This document shows, piece after piece, positions 17,416 through 26,112 of a stretch of 64,000 nucleotides of DNA. The notes beneath the pieces were generated by a model. It saw only the letters and a program-made list of their open reading frames with translations, had not been told where the DNA came from and searched no databases. Each line of letters opens with the position of its first letter. The stretch's first letter is position 1. The stretch comes from JAOUEA01 sp963821925 (GTDB taxonomy: Bacteria; Actinomycetota; UBA4738; HRBIN12), in contig CAWGFO010000002.1 in NCBI GenBank assembly GCA_963821925.1, positions 310,001-374,000 on the forward strand. The letters run 5' to 3'. Position numbers and translations under genes: made by a program.

Positions 17416-18849
17416 CTACGTCACCGCTCGGTCACCTTGCGGACGGCGGTCGGCGCGCCGGGCAAGCCGCCGGGCCGCCGACTCGTACTCCGGCACGCCG
17501 ACGCAGGTGAACAGCAGCGCGTCGAGCGGCTCGCCCAGCAGCGGGGGCACCTCGCTGTCGATGAACGTCATCCCTGAGGCGCTCGCGCCGAGCGCATAGG
17601 CGAGCAGGTGCAGCCTGCCCTCGACCAGGCCGGCGGCGAGCTGTGCCTCGCGGTACTCCCGGTCGTCGAGGGCGCCTACGTCGGTCGCGCCGACCACCAC
17701 GAACGCAGCGTCGCGAGCGAGCCCCTGCTCCAGGCACACCCGATAGAGCTCGTCCCGCATCGGCCCGGGGCGCACCGGCGCCGAGAGGTCCGGCCAGCGG
17801 TAGACCCCCGGCGCGAGCCCGCTGATGTCGTGCACCACGACGAAGTGCGGAAGCGCGACGCCGCGCAGCGCCGCGAGCATCGACGTGCGCAACAGGCGCT
17901 CCGACAGACCACGGCTGGGATCCATGCGGCGCTGCGACCCACGAGCGAGCACGACGCGTTCGACCGGGTCGTAGCCCTCGACCGGCACGTCGACCGGTGC
18001 GCCGCGATCCCACGGCACCCCGAGCGTGTCGCGTTCCCCGGCGCGCTGTGCAGCCGTGACGAGCGGGAACGTTACCGGCGCCGCATCGACGTGACCCTCA
18101 GCAGCCGCACCCGTCGCGTCGATCGCGGGCGCGTCGTCGCCGAGGGCGACGACGGCCACGGGCCACTCGTGCACACGATCTGCGCCGACGAGCGCGGCGA
18201 CCCCGGCATCCGGGAAGCGGCAGTGCAGCCGCGCGGCGAGCCCTGCGGAGTCGGCGACCGCGAGCAACTGCGCGAGCATGGTGCCGGCATCCCAGTAGAC
18301 GTGGCGGTACCCACGTTCGCGGTAGCGCCACCCGGTGCGCCACGGGATGCCGGTGACGACGATGATGGGCGCCCTCCCGCGCGGGACCGGGCCGACCTGA
18401 ACGAGGGCGTGGTCGTGCGGGTCGTACCAGTGCACGCCCGCAGGGAGCCCCGTGCCCTCGGGCACGGAGACGTAGACCTCGAGCGGGAAGCGACCGCCCG
18501 CGGACCCGGCGGCGCGGAACAGCCAGGTTCCGTACGGCCGTTCCATCGTCCGCACGACCCCTGCGGACAGGTGCAGCAACCGGGAGAGGTGCGGCAGATC
18601 CACCTCCGTGCGGGCGATGTCGGCGGTGCCTGCCATCACGGCGACCGCCGGTGCCGTGGTGGCGGGAAGGTTCCGAGGGAGCGACACGCGGGGCAGCGAA
18701 TCCTCGTACCGCTTGTAGAACCACGGGAGGCGATCCAGGTCGTTCACCTCGAGGTCCTGCAGCACGCGCGGATCGTCGATCGGCTCGTCCCACTCGCGGC
18801 CGGGCTCGTAGGACGTCAGCCGGTGCAGCGCCTGCGTCGCGGTCTCCAT
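17416..18849 (-). CDS. SagB/ThcOx-type flavin oxidoreductase (double nitroreductase domain)
   Basis: A 477-residue protein with two tandem nitroreductase-like halves of the SagB/ThcOx type. The first half has LPHLSRLLHLSAGVVRTMERPYGTWLFRAAGSAGG and the second has RRMDPSRGLSERLLRTSMLAAL with ARDAAFVVVGATDVGALDDREYREAQLAAGLVEGRLHLLAYALG, which fits the FMN-binding dimer fold. In peptide biosynthesis SagB oxidises azolines to azoles, but no cyclodehydratase or precursor gene is nearby, so this is a stand-alone member. GGAGGAAG lies 6 bases upstream of the ATG at 18849 and fixes the start. Confidence 0.78.
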   Translation of the reverse strand: METATQALHRLTSYEPGREWDEPIDDPRVLQDLEVNDLDRLPWFYKRYEDSLPRVSLPRNLPATTAPAVAVMAGTADIARTEVDLPHLSRLLHLSAGVVRTMERPYGTWLFRAAGSAGGRFPLEVYVSVPEGTGLPAGVHWYDPHDHALVQVGPVPRGRAPIIVVTGIPWRTGWRYRERGYRHVYWDAGTMLAQLLAVADSAGLAARLHCRFPDAGVAALVGADRVHEWPVAVVALGDDAPAIDATGAAAEGHVDAAPVTFPLVTAAQRAGERDTLGVPWDRGAPVDVPVEGYDPVERVVLARGSQRRMDPSRGLSERLLRTSMLAALRGVALPHFVVVHDISGLAPGVYRWPDLSAPVRPGPMRDELYRVCLEQGLARDAAFVVVGATDVGALDDREYREAQLAAGLVEGRLHLLAYALGASASGMTFIDSEVPPLLGEPLDALLFTCVGVPEYESAARRLARRADRRPQGDRAVT

Positions 18850-19058
18850 GCGCTTCCTCCGAGCGTCCTTCCACCGTGTGGCCGGCCGCGTGGACGTCGC
18901 CGGCACTGTAGCTCTCGAGAAGGTCTCGTCGCGCATCCGACCTTGGTCCCGGTCGTCCCGGTCCGCACGGCCCATATCGCCCCGAGCCGCACGGCCACAC
19001 TGAAGGTAGGTGGACCTATCTGGATGGCGTCACTCGAGCCATCCGAAGGGAGGACGAC

Positions 19059-19493
19059 ATGGCCACCAGCTCCAGGATCGAGACGAAGCCGTACGTCGTG
19101 CCTGAAGGCACGTCGATGCCGCAGCCGGTAGTGCGGTCGGGGTGGGTCACCTTCGCGGGGATCATGTTCCTCGTGAGCGCCTTCGCGAACTTCTTCTGGG
19201 GGCTCGCGGCGCTCGACAGCAGGAGCTATCTCGCTGAGAGCGGACTCCTCTACAGCACCCTCGAGACGTGGGGGTGGATCGCGCTCGGGTGGAGCGCGGT
19301 CGTGCTGATCGGCGGGATCATGGTGCTCGCCGGGACCCGTGCGGGCCCGGCCGTCGGCGTGGTGCTCGCGAGCATCAGCTGCATCTTCTGGCTGTTCGCA
19401 CTGCCCGTGATGCCGCTGTTCGCGATGACCGTGATCCTGATCGACGCGTTCGTGATCTACGGCCTCGTGGCGTACGGCATGGACATGGAGTGA
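19059..19493 (+). CDS. DUF7144-like four-helix membrane protein
   Basis: A 144-residue protein with a polar N-terminus of about 25 residues and four membrane helices (VTFAGIMFLVSAFANFFWGL, a W-G-W-I-A-L-G-W helix, AVGVVLASISCIFWLFALPV and MTVILIDAFVIYGLVAYG). This layout and the W-x-x-F-A-G-x-M opening match actinobacterial DUF7144 proteins, whose role is unknown. AAGGGAGGA just upstream supports the ATG. A strong hairpin terminator follows 24 bases after the stop, so it is a single-gene unit. Confidence 0.7.
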   Translation: MATSSRIETKPYVVPEGTSMPQPVVRSGWVTFAGIMFLVSAFANFFWGLAALDSRSYLAESGLLYSTLETWGWIALGWSAVVLIGGIMVLAGTRAGPAVGVVLASISCIFWLFALPVMPLFAMTVILIDAFVIYGLVAYGMDME

Positions 19494-19517
19494 CCGTCAG
19501 CGGAGCTCCACGACCTT

Positions 19518-19545
19518 CGAAGCGCCGGGGGAACCCGGCGCTTCG
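19518..19545 (+). terminator. Hairpin terminator after the DUF7144-like gene
   Basis: CGAAGCGCCGGG and CCCGGCGCTTCG form a perfect 12-base stem with a GGAA loop, 24 bases after the stop at 19493. No T-run follows, which is usual in high-G+C genomes. Confidence 0.75.
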
Positions 19546-19680
19546 TGCGTTCAGGGATGACGCTGGACGAGATCGTCTCCGGCCGTCGCTCGGCGCTCGC
19601 GACCGCCGACTGGCGCAACCGGGCATCGGCGCATAGGGTGCTCTGCGCAGGCCCGCACAGTCTGTGACGGAAGGGGACCG

Positions 19681-21831
19681 GTGTCCGAGGGACGGGGAAC
19701 CGGGAGCGTCCTAGCGACGATCTCGGCCGGCGCGGTGATCGGCGTCGTCGAGGTTGTCCTCGCGATCTCGTTCGCCGCGCTCGTGTTCGGCGGCTACCTC
19801 GAGGAGTTCCTTCCCGCCGGGATCGGTATCTACCTGATCGCGGCCGCGCTGACGCTCGCGATCCTCGCCTGGAGGGCCGGCGTCCGAGGCGTGGTGGGGA
19901 CCGTCCAGGACGCCGCTGCCGCGGTCCTCGCGATCGTGGCTGCGAGCGCCGCGTTGGACGCGACCGGGAGCGTCAACCGGGCCTTCCTGACCGTCGTCGC
20001 GGCGACCGTCGTGATCACGCTCCTCACCGCGGGGACCTTCTTGCTGCTGGGCACGCTCAAGTTGGGCAACCTCGCACGGTTCATCCCCTATCCCGTCGTC
20101 GGCGGCTTCCTCGCCGGCACCGGCTGGCTGCTCTTCAAAGGAGGCCTCCGGGTCGCCGCGAGCATGGAGCCGAAGTGGGGCACGATGAGCCAGTTCGTGG
20201 ACCCCTTCGAGCTGGTCCGCTGGGTGCCGGCCCTCGCGTTCGGTGCCGTCCTGCTCGTCGCGACGCGGGTCATCAAGCGGCCGCTCGTGATCCCCGCGGC
20301 GCTCGCCCTCGGCCTCATCCTGTTCGTGATCTGGATGGTCGTGACGGGCAAGTCGATCCAGGAGACCCGCGACGGACTGTGGCTCCTCGGGCCGTTCACC
20401 TCGACCCGGCTCTGGCAACCGTGGACCCTGCGAGCGCTCGAAGGCGCCGACTGGTCGGCGGTGCTGGGCCAAACGGCTGGGATCGTCTCTACGGTGTTCG
20501 TCGCCGTGATGGGGTGCCTGTTCAACGTCGGCGGCGTCGAGGTGCTGCTGCACAAAGACCTCGACACGAACGAAGAGTTGCGCGACGCCGGATGGGTGAA
20601 CGTCGCGACCGGCTTGTTCGGCGCGATCCCCGGCTACCACGCGCTCAGCCTGACGGCGCTCGCCCAGCAGATGGCCGTCGACGGGCGGCGCGCGGGCCTC
20701 GTGGCGGCCCTCGTCCCGATCGCGGCTCTCGTGTTCGGCGCGGACATCGTCGGACTGGTCCCTCGCATCATCGTCGGAGGTGTCCTGGTCTTCGTCGGCC
20801 TGTCGTTCCTGGTCTCGTGGATCGTCGACATGCGCCGGTCGCTGCCGGTGGGCGAGTACCTGATCGTCCTGGTGATCCTGCTGTCGATCGCCACGAGAGG
20901 CTTGATGACCGGACTCGTGGTCGGGCTGATCCTCGCGGTCGTGCTGTTCGCGATCAACTACGGCCGGATCGACCTGGTTCGCGATGTCGCGTTCGGGGTC
21001 ACGTACCGCAGCAACGTCGACCGGCCTCCCGGCGAACGCGCGGTCCTGCAGGAGCAGGCCGAACGCGTCCAGATCCTCCGCCTGAACGGGTTCGTCTTCT
21101 TCGGGACGGCGAGCGGCTTCCTCGAGCGGATCCGCAAGCGTGTGGAAGCCGGACCGCTCCGGTTCCTGGTGATCGATCTTCGACGCGTCACCGGCGTCGA
21201 CTCGTCGGGTGCCCTGTCGTTCCGCAAGGCGGCACAGCTCGCCGAGGCGAGCGGCTTCGAGCTCGTGTTCGCCGGCGCGCCCGAAGGGGTGGAGCGTCAG
21301 CTCCGACGCGGCGGGCTGGTCCCGTCCGAGGTCCTCCGGTTCGAGCCCGACCTGGATCACGCTCTGCAGCGGTGCGAGGACGTGCTGCTGGAGGAGGCTG
21401 GCCCGGACCGCGTCGGCGGTGTCGGCGAGGGCGGTCGCCTGCCACCGCACCTGATGCCGTACCTCGAACGGAGGTCGCTCCCGGAAGGGAGCGTGCTGAT
21501 CCGCCAGGGCGATCCCCCCGACGCCATGTTCGTGCTGGAATCGGGTCGGTTGCGGGTGGAGCTCTCCACGCCTGAGGGCGCGCGGAGGCGGCTCAGCACG
21601 GTGCGCCCCGGGGTGATGGTGGGGGAGATCGCGTTGTACACGGGGGTGCCCCGAACGGCGGACGTGATCGCCGAGACCCCGTGCGTGGTCCTCGGCCTGA
21701 GCCGGGCATCGATCGAGCGGCTGGAGGCCGAGGAGCCGGAGACGGCCGCCGCCCTGCACCGATGGCTCGCGTCGACCCTGGCGGTTCGACTCACCGACGC
21801 GGACCGCGCGTACTCAGCCTCGCTGGACTAG
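19681..21831 (+). CDS. SulP-family anion transporter with STAS and cNMP-binding domains
   Basis: A 716-residue fusion. Residues 1-430 are a SulP/SLC26-type transporter with about 11 helices (IPYPVVGGFLAGTGWLLFKGG and GYHALSLTALAQQM are recognisable segments). Residues about 450-565 form a STAS domain with the VIDLRRVTGVDSSGALSF phosphorylation-type loop. Residues about 595-705 form a cyclic-nucleotide-binding barrel (LPEGSVLIRQGDPPDAMFVLESG, then GEIALYTGVPRTADVIAE). Substrates of the family include sulfate, bicarbonate and dicarboxylates; the one here is unknown. The cNMP domain suggests gating by cAMP or cGMP. The GTG at 19681 has GGAAGGGGA upstream. Confidence 0.88.
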   Translation: MSEGRGTGSVLATISAGAVIGVVEVVLAISFAALVFGGYLEEFLPAGIGIYLIAAALTLAILAWRAGVRGVVGTVQDAAAAVLAIVAASAALDATGSVNRAFLTVVAATVVITLLTAGTFLLLGTLKLGNLARFIPYPVVGGFLAGTGWLLFKGGLRVAASMEPKWGTMSQFVDPFELVRWVPALAFGAVLLVATRVIKRPLVIPAALALGLILFVIWMVVTGKSIQETRDGLWLLGPFTSTRLWQPWTLRALEGADWSAVLGQTAGIVSTVFVAVMGCLFNVGGVEVLLHKDLDTNEELRDAGWVNVATGLFGAIPGYHALSLTALAQQMAVDGRRAGLVAALVPIAALVFGADIVGLVPRIIVGGVLVFVGLSFLVSWIVDMRRSLPVGEYLIVLVILLSIATRGLMTGLVVGLILAVVLFAINYGRIDLVRDVAFGVTYRSNVDRPPGERAVLQEQAERVQILRLNGFVFFGTASGFLERIRKRVEAGPLRFLVIDLRRVTGVDSSGALSFRKAAQLAEASGFELVFAGAPEGVERQLRRGGLVPSEVLRFEPDLDHALQRCEDVLLEEAGPDRVGGVGEGGRLPPHLMPYLERRSLPEGSVLIRQGDPPDAMFVLESGRLRVELSTPEGARRRLSTVRPGVMVGEIALYTGVPRTADVIAETPCVVLGLSRASIERLEAEEPETAAALHRWLASTLAVRLTDADRAYSASLD

Positions 21832-21902
21832 CCGCGAGTACCGCCAAGACCCGACGGACGCCTCGACCCGATCGGTCTGTGGATCCGTCCAAGAGCAAGA
21901 AG

Positions 21903-21930
21903 AAGGCGGCCGTCGAGTGACGGCCGCCTT
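21903..21930. terminator. Bidirectional hairpin terminator
   Basis: AAGGCGGCCGTC and GACGGCCGCCTT form a perfect 12-base stem with a GAGT loop. It lies between the convergent SulP-type gene (ends 21831) and the small gene that ends at 21946, and its A-rich left and T-containing right flanks suit termination in both directions. Confidence 0.85.
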
Positions 21931-21945
21931 GGTTTCGCGTGATCG

Positions 21946-22158
21946 CTATGCCTCGACCAACTCGCGCTTCAGGAGCACGGGCACCGGCTTGTGGGACTCG
22001 GCCGCCGGGGAGTAGGAGGGGTGCCACGTGAGGTCGACGCTCGCGACCTCCCATCCCTCGTTCCCCAGATCAGCCAGCCGCTCCAGCAGTTCCTTCGTGT
22101 GCACCTCGTAGTGCTCGTAGGAGGGCATCTGCTCGACCCGATATTCGAACCGCTTCAT
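21946..22158 (-). CDS. Small DUF4177-like protein
   Basis: A 70-residue protein beginning MKRFEYRVEQMP and containing LERLADLGNEGWEVASVD, the pattern of DUF4177-like proteins (F-E-Y-x-V, then L-N-x-x-G-x-x-G-W-E-L). A near-perfect ribosome site, AAGGAGGTCC, sits about 4 bases upstream of the ATG at 22158 and decides the start. The function of the family is unknown. Transcription ends at the shared hairpin at 21903-21930. Confidence 0.7.
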   Translation of the reverse strand: MKRFEYRVEQMPSYEHYEVHTKELLERLADLGNEGWEVASVDLTWHPSYSPAAESHKPVPVLLKRELVEA

Positions 22159-22348
22159 CACGGACCTCCTTCGCCTCTCCACCCAACTCCATGCTGGCAG
22201 CGCTCGCGCACCCAGTCAGTGACCGCGGTGCTCGGCGAGGGTGACTTCGGTCACGCTCGCCGGATCCCGGCCCCCTGGAGCGGACGCCCGACCTACACTG
22301 GCTGCGTAGGGGGGCGGCCGGCCCTGGTCGGACCGATCCAGGCGGGCG

Positions 22349-23044
22349 GTGACGATGGTCGAACCGCGTGTTCGCGATGGCTTCCTCGCGGACCTCCCCG
22401 AGGACGTTGCCGAGGGACTCTCGTCTGAGGCGATCCGCATCAGCGTCCCCGCGGGTGCGCTGGTCTACCGCGAGGGCGAGAGTCCGCGCGTCTTCGTAGT
22501 CATCCGTGGCCTGCTCCGGGTGTTCCTGAGATCTGCGGACGGGCGGCAGGTGACGGTGCGCTACGCGCGCGACGGTGATGTGGCGGGCCTGCTCTTCGTC
22601 CTCGGAGGGCCTGGGCCGACGAGCATCCAAGCGATGACGTCTGCCTCGGTGGCCGCGCTCCAGGTCGACACGCTCCGCTCGCTGGTCGCGTCGGATCCTC
22701 GTGTCGCTCGCGTGTGTGCCGAAGAGTTGACGCGGCAGCTGTACAAGGCGCTCGAGGACCTGGCGGAGCAGGCCTTCCTCCCGGTCCGGCAGCGCCTCGT
22801 CCACCACCTGCTGGACCTCGCCTCCCCCGACAGCGGACGGCGTCTCCTCGTGCACGCGAACCAGCAGGAGCTGGCCGACGCGATCGGATCGGTCCGTGAG
22901 GTCGTGACCCGCACCCTCCACCACCTGCGAGACGAAGGGCTGATCGAGACATCCCGCGACGAGATCGTCCTCCTCGATCCGGTGAGGCTCAGTGAGGAGC
23001 TCGCGCTCCGCGAGGCGAGCGACGTCGATAGGCCTGAGATCTGA
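22349..23044 (+). CDS. Crp/Fnr-family transcription regulator
   Basis: A 231-residue regulator. The N-terminal 125 residues are a cNMP-binding-type barrel (PAGALVYREGESPRVFVVIRGLLRVF) and the C-terminal part is a Crp-type helix-turn-helix with NQQELADAIGSVREVVTRTLHHLRDEGLI, including the recognition helix S-V-R-E-V-V-T-R. No N-terminal Cys cluster is present, so it is not an Fe-S Fnr. The phosphate-binding Arg of true cAMP sensors is not clearly in place, so the ligand is open. The start is GTG 22349 or ATG 22355. Its targets are unknown. Confidence 0.85.
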   Translation: MTMVEPRVRDGFLADLPEDVAEGLSSEAIRISVPAGALVYREGESPRVFVVIRGLLRVFLRSADGRQVTVRYARDGDVAGLLFVLGGPGPTSIQAMTSASVAALQVDTLRSLVASDPRVARVCAEELTRQLYKALEDLAEQAFLPVRQRLVHHLLDLASPDSGRRLLVHANQQELADAIGSVREVVTRTLHHLRDEGLIETSRDEIVLLDPVRLSEELALREASDVDRPEI

Positions 23045-23113
23045 TCTTCCCCGGCTGCTGTGGTAACCGGCCGCGAGCGTCCTGACTACGATGTCGGCTG
23101 GAGGGGAAGGCTC

Positions 23114-23799
23114 ATGACCACGAACGGAGCGGCGCCCGTCGCCGCGCTGGTCCCTGAACGACGCTGGCCGATGGCTGTCGCCGTCCTGGCCACGATCGTG
23201 CTCCAGGTGATCACGCCGCACAACGGCAGGCTCACCTTCTGGTGGGTGTACCCGATCCTGGAGCTCGGCGGCGCTCGCCGCGGTGGTGATCCGCGATCCG
23301 GGGCGCATCGACCGGCGGACGCGGCCCGCCCGTCGTGCCACGCTCGCGTTGATGCTGCTGCTGACGATCGGCACGGTCGTCGCGCTCGTGGTGCTGACCC
23401 TCGACATCGTGGACGAGAGCTTCAGCGACGTCGAGCCGATCGCCTTGCTCGGTCGTGGGGCGGCGCTCTGGGTGACGAACGTGCTGGTCTTCAGTCTCTG
23501 GTTCTGGGAGCTGGATCGCGGTGGTGCCGCCGAACGCGCCGCGGCGCAGCGGCATCCCCCCGAGCTTCGGGTTCCCCGAGGACGCGATGACGGAGCTGGC
23601 CCCGCCCGGGTGGGTGCCCCGCTATCCCGACTACCTCTACCTCTCGTTCACGAACGCGACGGCGTTCAGCCCGACCGACACCCTGCCGGTGCGGACCTGG
23701 GCGAAGATGGCGATGATGTCCGAGTCGGCGATCTCGCTGATCACCGCGATCCTGGTCGTCGCGCGCGCGATCAACCTGTTGCCGCTACCGACGTCGTGA
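23114..23799 (+). pseudogene. Membrane protein broken by two single-base frameshifts
   Basis: One gene in three reading frames. Frame one starts at ATG 23114 (after GGGGAAGG) and runs to about 23265 with a membrane helix ending VYPILEL. Frame two continues AALAAVVIRDPGRIDRR and two helices to about 23555. Frame three gives SFGFPEDAMTELAPPGWVPR and ends TSLMxx-like with YLYLSFTNATAFSPTDTLPV and a last helix at 23799. Each join needs removal of one base: near 23264-23270 (G-rich) and in the C6 run at 23556-23561. Joined, it would be a protein of about 228 residues with four or five helices, related to uncharacterised actinobacterial membrane proteins. Both breaks are more likely sequence errors than decay. 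Confidence 0.6.
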
Positions 23800-24431
23800 G
23801 CGGCCGACCGCCGCAGCAGCGCTGGGAGAAGGTCGTCGAGATCCTCGAGGTCTCGGTGCTCGCGATCGTCGCGATCGCCACGGCCTTCAGCGGCTACCAG
23901 GGCACGCAGTGGGGCGGCGAGCAGGCTCGGCTCTACGGGCTCGCGTCGTCCACGCGGTTCGAGGCCGAGGCCGCCTCGACGTTCGGCGGCCAGGAGCTCG
24001 TCGCGGACGCGTCGTTCTTCACCGCCTGGCTCCAGGCCCACGAGGCCGGAGACCGGGAGTTGCAGGCGATGCTCGAGAAGCGGTTCACCCCTGCGTACGC
24101 GGCCGCGTTCCGGGAATGGCTCGCACTCGACCCGTTCACGAACCCGGACGCGCCGCCGGGCCCCGGGTACATGCCCGGCTTCGCGAACCCCTCGATGACG
24201 AAGGCCGCGACGTTGAACGCCCACGCGTCGGCGTACTTCGCCGAAGGAACGGAGGCGCGGGAGACCGCCAACAGATACGTGCGCCAGACGGTGCTGTTCG
24301 CGTCGGTCCTGTTCTTCGTGGCCATCGCGCAGCGGTTCCGGCTCCGCGGGGTGCGGATCGGCGCGAACGCGATCGCCCTGGTGCTCCTCGCCTTCGCCGT
24401 CTACGGGGTCGTCTCGCTCCCGCGGATGTGA
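23796..24431 (+). CDS. Membrane protein of unknown function
   Basis: A 211-residue protein starting with GTG at 23796, which overlaps the stop of the previous gene (GTGA). It has one helix near the N-terminus (VEILEVSVLAIVAIATAFSGY), a long polar domain with many aromatic and acidic residues (about 40-150), and two helices at the C-terminus. GYQGTQWGGEQARLYG and ANRYVRQTVLFASVLFFVAIAQRF are typical of a recurring but unassigned actinobacterial family. Translational coupling suggests it works with the broken membrane protein before it. A strong terminator follows. Confidence 0.65.
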   Translation: MSGRPPQQRWEKVVEILEVSVLAIVAIATAFSGYQGTQWGGEQARLYGLASSTRFEAEAASTFGGQELVADASFFTAWLQAHEAGDRELQAMLEKRFTPAYAAAFREWLALDPFTNPDAPPGPGYMPGFANPSMTKAATLNAHASAYFAEGTEARETANRYVRQTVLFASVLFFVAIAQRFRLRGVRIGANAIALVLLAFAVYGVVSLPRM

Positions 24432-24434
24432 CGG

Positions 24435-24464
24435 GCCGGGCGGTCTCCAGCGAGACCGCCCGGC
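24435..24464. terminator. Bidirectional hairpin terminator
   Basis: GCCGGGCGGTCTC and GAGACCGCCCGGC form a perfect 13-base stem with a CAGC loop, between the membrane-protein gene ending at 24431 and the convergent NirK-type gene ending at 24484. Confidence 0.85.
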
Positions 24465-24483
24465 GCTGCGTTCGGCCGCCCGA

Positions 24484-25935
24484 TCAGGCGACGACGAACG
24501 TCCCCGTCATCGTGGTGGGGTGCACGTCGCAGCGGAAGAAGTAGGTGCCGGGGTCGAGCGGCCCGACCTCGTACGTCACCTTCTTGGGACCCGTCACGAG
24601 CTCGCCGACGAACAGCGACTCCGTCGCGGAGTCGTCCGTGTAGATCGCGACGTTGTGCGGCACGCCGGGGTCCTGGTTGTCGAACGCGATCGTGAAGGGC
24701 TTGCCCGCAGGTGCGGCGAGGCAGGTGGCGTCGAACACGGAGTTGAGCGCGACGACCTGAAGGGCCGTACCATCGGGAGCGCACGCGGCCGACGCGGGGG
24801 AGCTCGGTTCGGCCGACGCGCTGGGCGTCATCGACATGCCCGGCATGCCCGACATCGAACCCGAAGGCTGGGCGGTACCCGTCGACGTCGTCGCTCCGGC
24901 CACGGGCGTGATCCCACCGGAGAACGGGTCGGCCATGGGCGGGTAGCTGCTCGGCGCGGGCGGCGCGGCCGGGTCGACCTTGATCAGGCCCACGGCGCCG
25001 AGGCCCGTGTAGGCGAAGGCGTGCGTCACGAAGGGATACAGGCCCGGATCCGGGATCTGCAGCTCGAACATCGCGCCGCTCCCCGGGGGGATGTTGAACG
25101 TCTGCAGGCCGTACAGGGTGTTCGCGGGGTTCCCGGTGTCATGCGTCTCGTTGAACATGGTGCCGATCACGTGGAAGGCGTTCGTGAGCGTCGGCCCGGC
25201 GTTCATCACCCAGATGCGGAACGGCTCGTTCGGCGCCACGACCAGCGGCTCGTTCTTGTACAGGTCGACCTTGCCGTCGAACACGACGTACTCGGGGTCG
25301 ACCGCCGCCATCCGGTCGAGGTCCCCTTCGTAGACGCCGTCGATCGGCTTGTTGCCCGGGTAGAACTCGCTCGAGACCAGCACGAACTCACGCTCGGCGG
25401 GCAGGCCTTCCGGCTCGACGATGATCGCACCGTACATGCCGTTCGAGATGTGCTGGAGGACCGGCGGGACGCCGCAGTGATACATGAAGACACCGGGGTA
25501 CATGGCCACCCAGTCGAACGTCTTCGTGTCGCCGGGATCCACCGGCTGGTAGTTGCCGGTCAGGGTGTCGGACCCCGCCTCCGGCAGATCCGCCCACGGC
25601 GTCATCGCCGCATGGAAGTCGATCGAATGCTGCATCCCGATCTTGCTGTCGTTCGTCAGCGTGAAGTGGATCGTGTCGCCGAGCTGCACGCGGATCACCG
25701 GGGCTGGCGCCGTCCCGTTGAAGGTCCACACGTGGTACTTCACGCCGGGCGCGATCTCCTGCACGGTTTCCTCAGCGACGAGGTCGACGTTCACGGTGGT
25801 GCCGTTGGCCGCGTCCACCTTGTAGTCGGCGGTCGCGGCCTGGGCGGTCGGCTCGGACTTCACGGTGGGTGCGATCGCGAGACCTGCGACCAATGACAGC
25901 GCCGCCGCCGTCGCGACCAACATCGGGCTCTTCAT
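24484..25935 (-). CDS. NirK-type copper oxidase with C-terminal cupredoxin domain
   Basis: A 483-residue exported copper protein. A signal peptide (about residues 1-35) follows the ATG at 25935, itself preceded by GAAGGAGGA. Two cupredoxin domains follow as in copper nitrite reductase: HSIDFHAAM supplies copper His residues, MYHCGVPPVLQHISNGMYG the type 1 Cys and His, and domain 2 has NAFHVIGTMF and THAFAYTGLG. After a low-complexity Met-, Ser- and Pro-rich linker (about 350-385) comes a third, plastocyanin-like domain with PHNVAIY and FFRCDVHPTTM (His, Cys, His, Met ligands). Nitrite reduction to NO with a built-in electron-entry domain is likely but not proven. The divergent neighbour is an NsrR-type regulator. 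Confidence 0.82.
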   Translation of the reverse strand: MKSPMLVATAAALSLVAGLAIAPTVKSEPTAQAATADYKVDAANGTTVNVDLVAEETVQEIAPGVKYHVWTFNGTAPAPVIRVQLGDTIHFTLTNDSKIGMQHSIDFHAAMTPWADLPEAGSDTLTGNYQPVDPGDTKTFDWVAMYPGVFMYHCGVPPVLQHISNGMYGAIIVEPEGLPAEREFVLVSSEFYPGNKPIDGVYEGDLDRMAAVDPEYVVFDGKVDLYKNEPLVVAPNEPFRIWVMNAGPTLTNAFHVIGTMFNETHDTGNPANTLYGLQTFNIPPGSGAMFELQIPDPGLYPFVTHAFAYTGLGAVGLIKVDPAAPPAPSSYPPMADPFSGGITPVAGATTSTGTAQPSGSMSGMPGMSMTPSASAEPSSPASAACAPDGTALQVVALNSVFDATCLAAPAGKPFTIAFDNQDPGVPHNVAIYTDDSATESLFVGELVTGPKKVTYEVGPLDPGTYFFRCDVHPTTMTGTFVVA

Positions 25936-25978
25936 CGCACTCGTCCTCCTTCGTGGGTGGGCATGGTCGGTGTCGTAT

Positions 25979-26016
25979 CTGGAGTATGCCACTAAAGGTT
26001 CATGGGCGGACTCCAG
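25979..26016. promoter_or_regulatory. Candidate operator between the NirK-type gene and the Rrf2 regulator
   Basis: CTGGAGT at 25979-25985 and ACTCCAG at 26010-26016 are perfect inverted copies in the 177-base divergent region. The arms are 24 bases apart, wide for a simple dimer site, so they could be two half-sites for the Rrf2/NsrR-type protein encoded next door. This is inference from position and symmetry only. Confidence 0.35.
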
Positions 26017-26074
26017 TATCGGTCCCGACTCGAGCGGGACCTTCGGCCTGTTTCCTCGGGTACGCGACTGAACG

Positions 26075-26106
26075 TTGAGTTCCGACATGACCGTGACGGC
26101 TACACT
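26075..26106 (+). promoter_or_regulatory. Candidate promoter of the Rrf2-type gene (leaderless)
   Basis: TTGAGT at 26075 and TACACT at 26101-26106 lie 20 bases apart. The GTG start follows TACACT by only 6 bases and no ribosome site is visible, which fits a leaderless transcript. Confidence 0.4.
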
Positions 26107-26112
26107 CGGCCC

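Noticed and set aside
19711..21759. Long minus-strand frame opposite the SulP-type gene
   Set aside because: Low-complexity Arg/Asp/His-rich product with no domain; the plus-strand product is a clear transporter.
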